A stretch of DNA of 5,302 nt from Limisphaerales bacterium (lineage in GTDB: Bacteria > Verrucomicrobiota > Verrucomicrobiia > Limisphaerales > PALSA-1396), in the NCBI GenBank assembly GCA_003140275.1, contig PLJQ01000290.1, positions 286 through 5,587 on the forward strand. Reading direction: 5' to 3'. The notes beneath the pieces were generated by a model. The model did no database searches, had not been told where the DNA came from, and worked only from the letters and a program-made list of their open reading frames with translations. This document shows positions 5,108-5,302 of this stretch, piece by piece; position 1 is the first letter of the stretch, and every line of letters begins with the position of its first letter. Position numbers and translations under genes: made by a program.

Positions 5108-5254
5108 TCGCGGCGGCCTTGGTGACGGAACAATTCGGCGGAATGAAGCGGAAGGATGCCGCTGAACGAAAAGAAAATTCAGCCCCGTTCGCGGTGCTTT
5201 GACTACTTCCCCAACAAATTTCTAGCGTTTTTCCAATCCCTCACCGGTTTTGAC

Positions 5255-5286
5255 AGGTTCTAACACCGTGAAGGAAGTGTTAGCCT
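5255..5286. repeat. Bulged inverted repeat downstream of cls, next to a TTGACA
   Basis: CTAACAC (5260-5266) and GTGTTAG (5277-5283) are perfect inverted repeats around a 10-base loop. AGG (5255-5257) and CCT (5284-5286) extend the stem to 10 bp past a bulged TT. A perfect -35 hexamer, TTGACA (5250-5255), touches the left arm, but no TATAAT-like hexamer lies 16-18 bases on. No T-run follows on either strand, so I do not call it a terminator. It may be an operator for a gene beyond the edge, or a structured RNA. The rest of 5108-5302 shows no gene. Confidence 0.45.
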
Positions 5287-5302
5287 GAATACGTCATAGT
5301 TG

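Noticed and set aside
3424..5226. Inverted 11-mer GCTAGAAATTT (3424-3434) and AAATTTCTAGC (5216-5226) flanking cls
   Set aside because: A few 11-base matches are expected by chance in 5.3 kb, and the flanking bases do not extend the match.
1..5302. CRISPR array, tRNA, rRNA or transposase
   Set aside because: No regular repeat-spacer pattern, no cloverleaf or rRNA signature, and no transposase motif was seen on either strand.

Overview
The window looks like chromosomal DNA of a moderately GC-rich environmental bacterium. The best lineage hint is the pair at 1977-2935: a planctomycete/verrucomicrobial-type ECF sigma factor joined to the C-terminal end of a TPR-bearing serine/threonine kinase. 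Verrucomicrobia is my first guess, with Planctomycetes or Acidobacteria possible. This is inferred from family resemblance, not from a search.

Left end (1-680), minus strand: the end of an integron-type gene cassette array. A folded attC recombination site lies at 104-172. It has both core sites and two extrahelical bases on the strand and arm expected for cassettes reading leftward. The inverse core site of this attC (GTCCAAC on the minus strand) is the exact complement of the heptamer GTTGGAC at 636-630, just before a gene for a four-helix membrane protein. That defines a complete 526-bp cassette (635 to 110). A second cassette starts at 109, and the first 31 codons of its gene, another apparent membrane protein, run off the window. 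Upstream of the first cassette is an extended -10 promoter (TGATATAAT) with a dyad over its predicted start point. No integrase gene is visible.

Middle left (681-1976): gene-poor. It holds a protein-like frame without a start codon (860-1096, probably a relic) and one likely small gene (1398-1703). That gene has a TTG start placed 7 bases after a perfect AAGGAGGT ribosome binding site.

Middle (1977-2935), minus strand: an intact ECF sigma factor. Its ATG overlaps the stop of a decapitated kinase/TPR gene (ATGA), which suggests an ancestral two-gene operon whose kinase was lost.

2936-3664: about 700 bases with no convincing long gene. It contains a C/G-homopolymer hairpin joined to a TATAAT, a possible 46-codon reading frame with an internal repeat, and two further hairpins.

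Right (3665-5107), plus strand: an intact cardiolipin synthase with two N-terminal membrane segments and two complete HKD motifs. It probably gives a leaderless or near-leaderless mRNA. A bulged 10-bp inverted repeat lies in the tail (5255-5286). The cassette genes, sigma/kinase pair and cls show no evident functional link.
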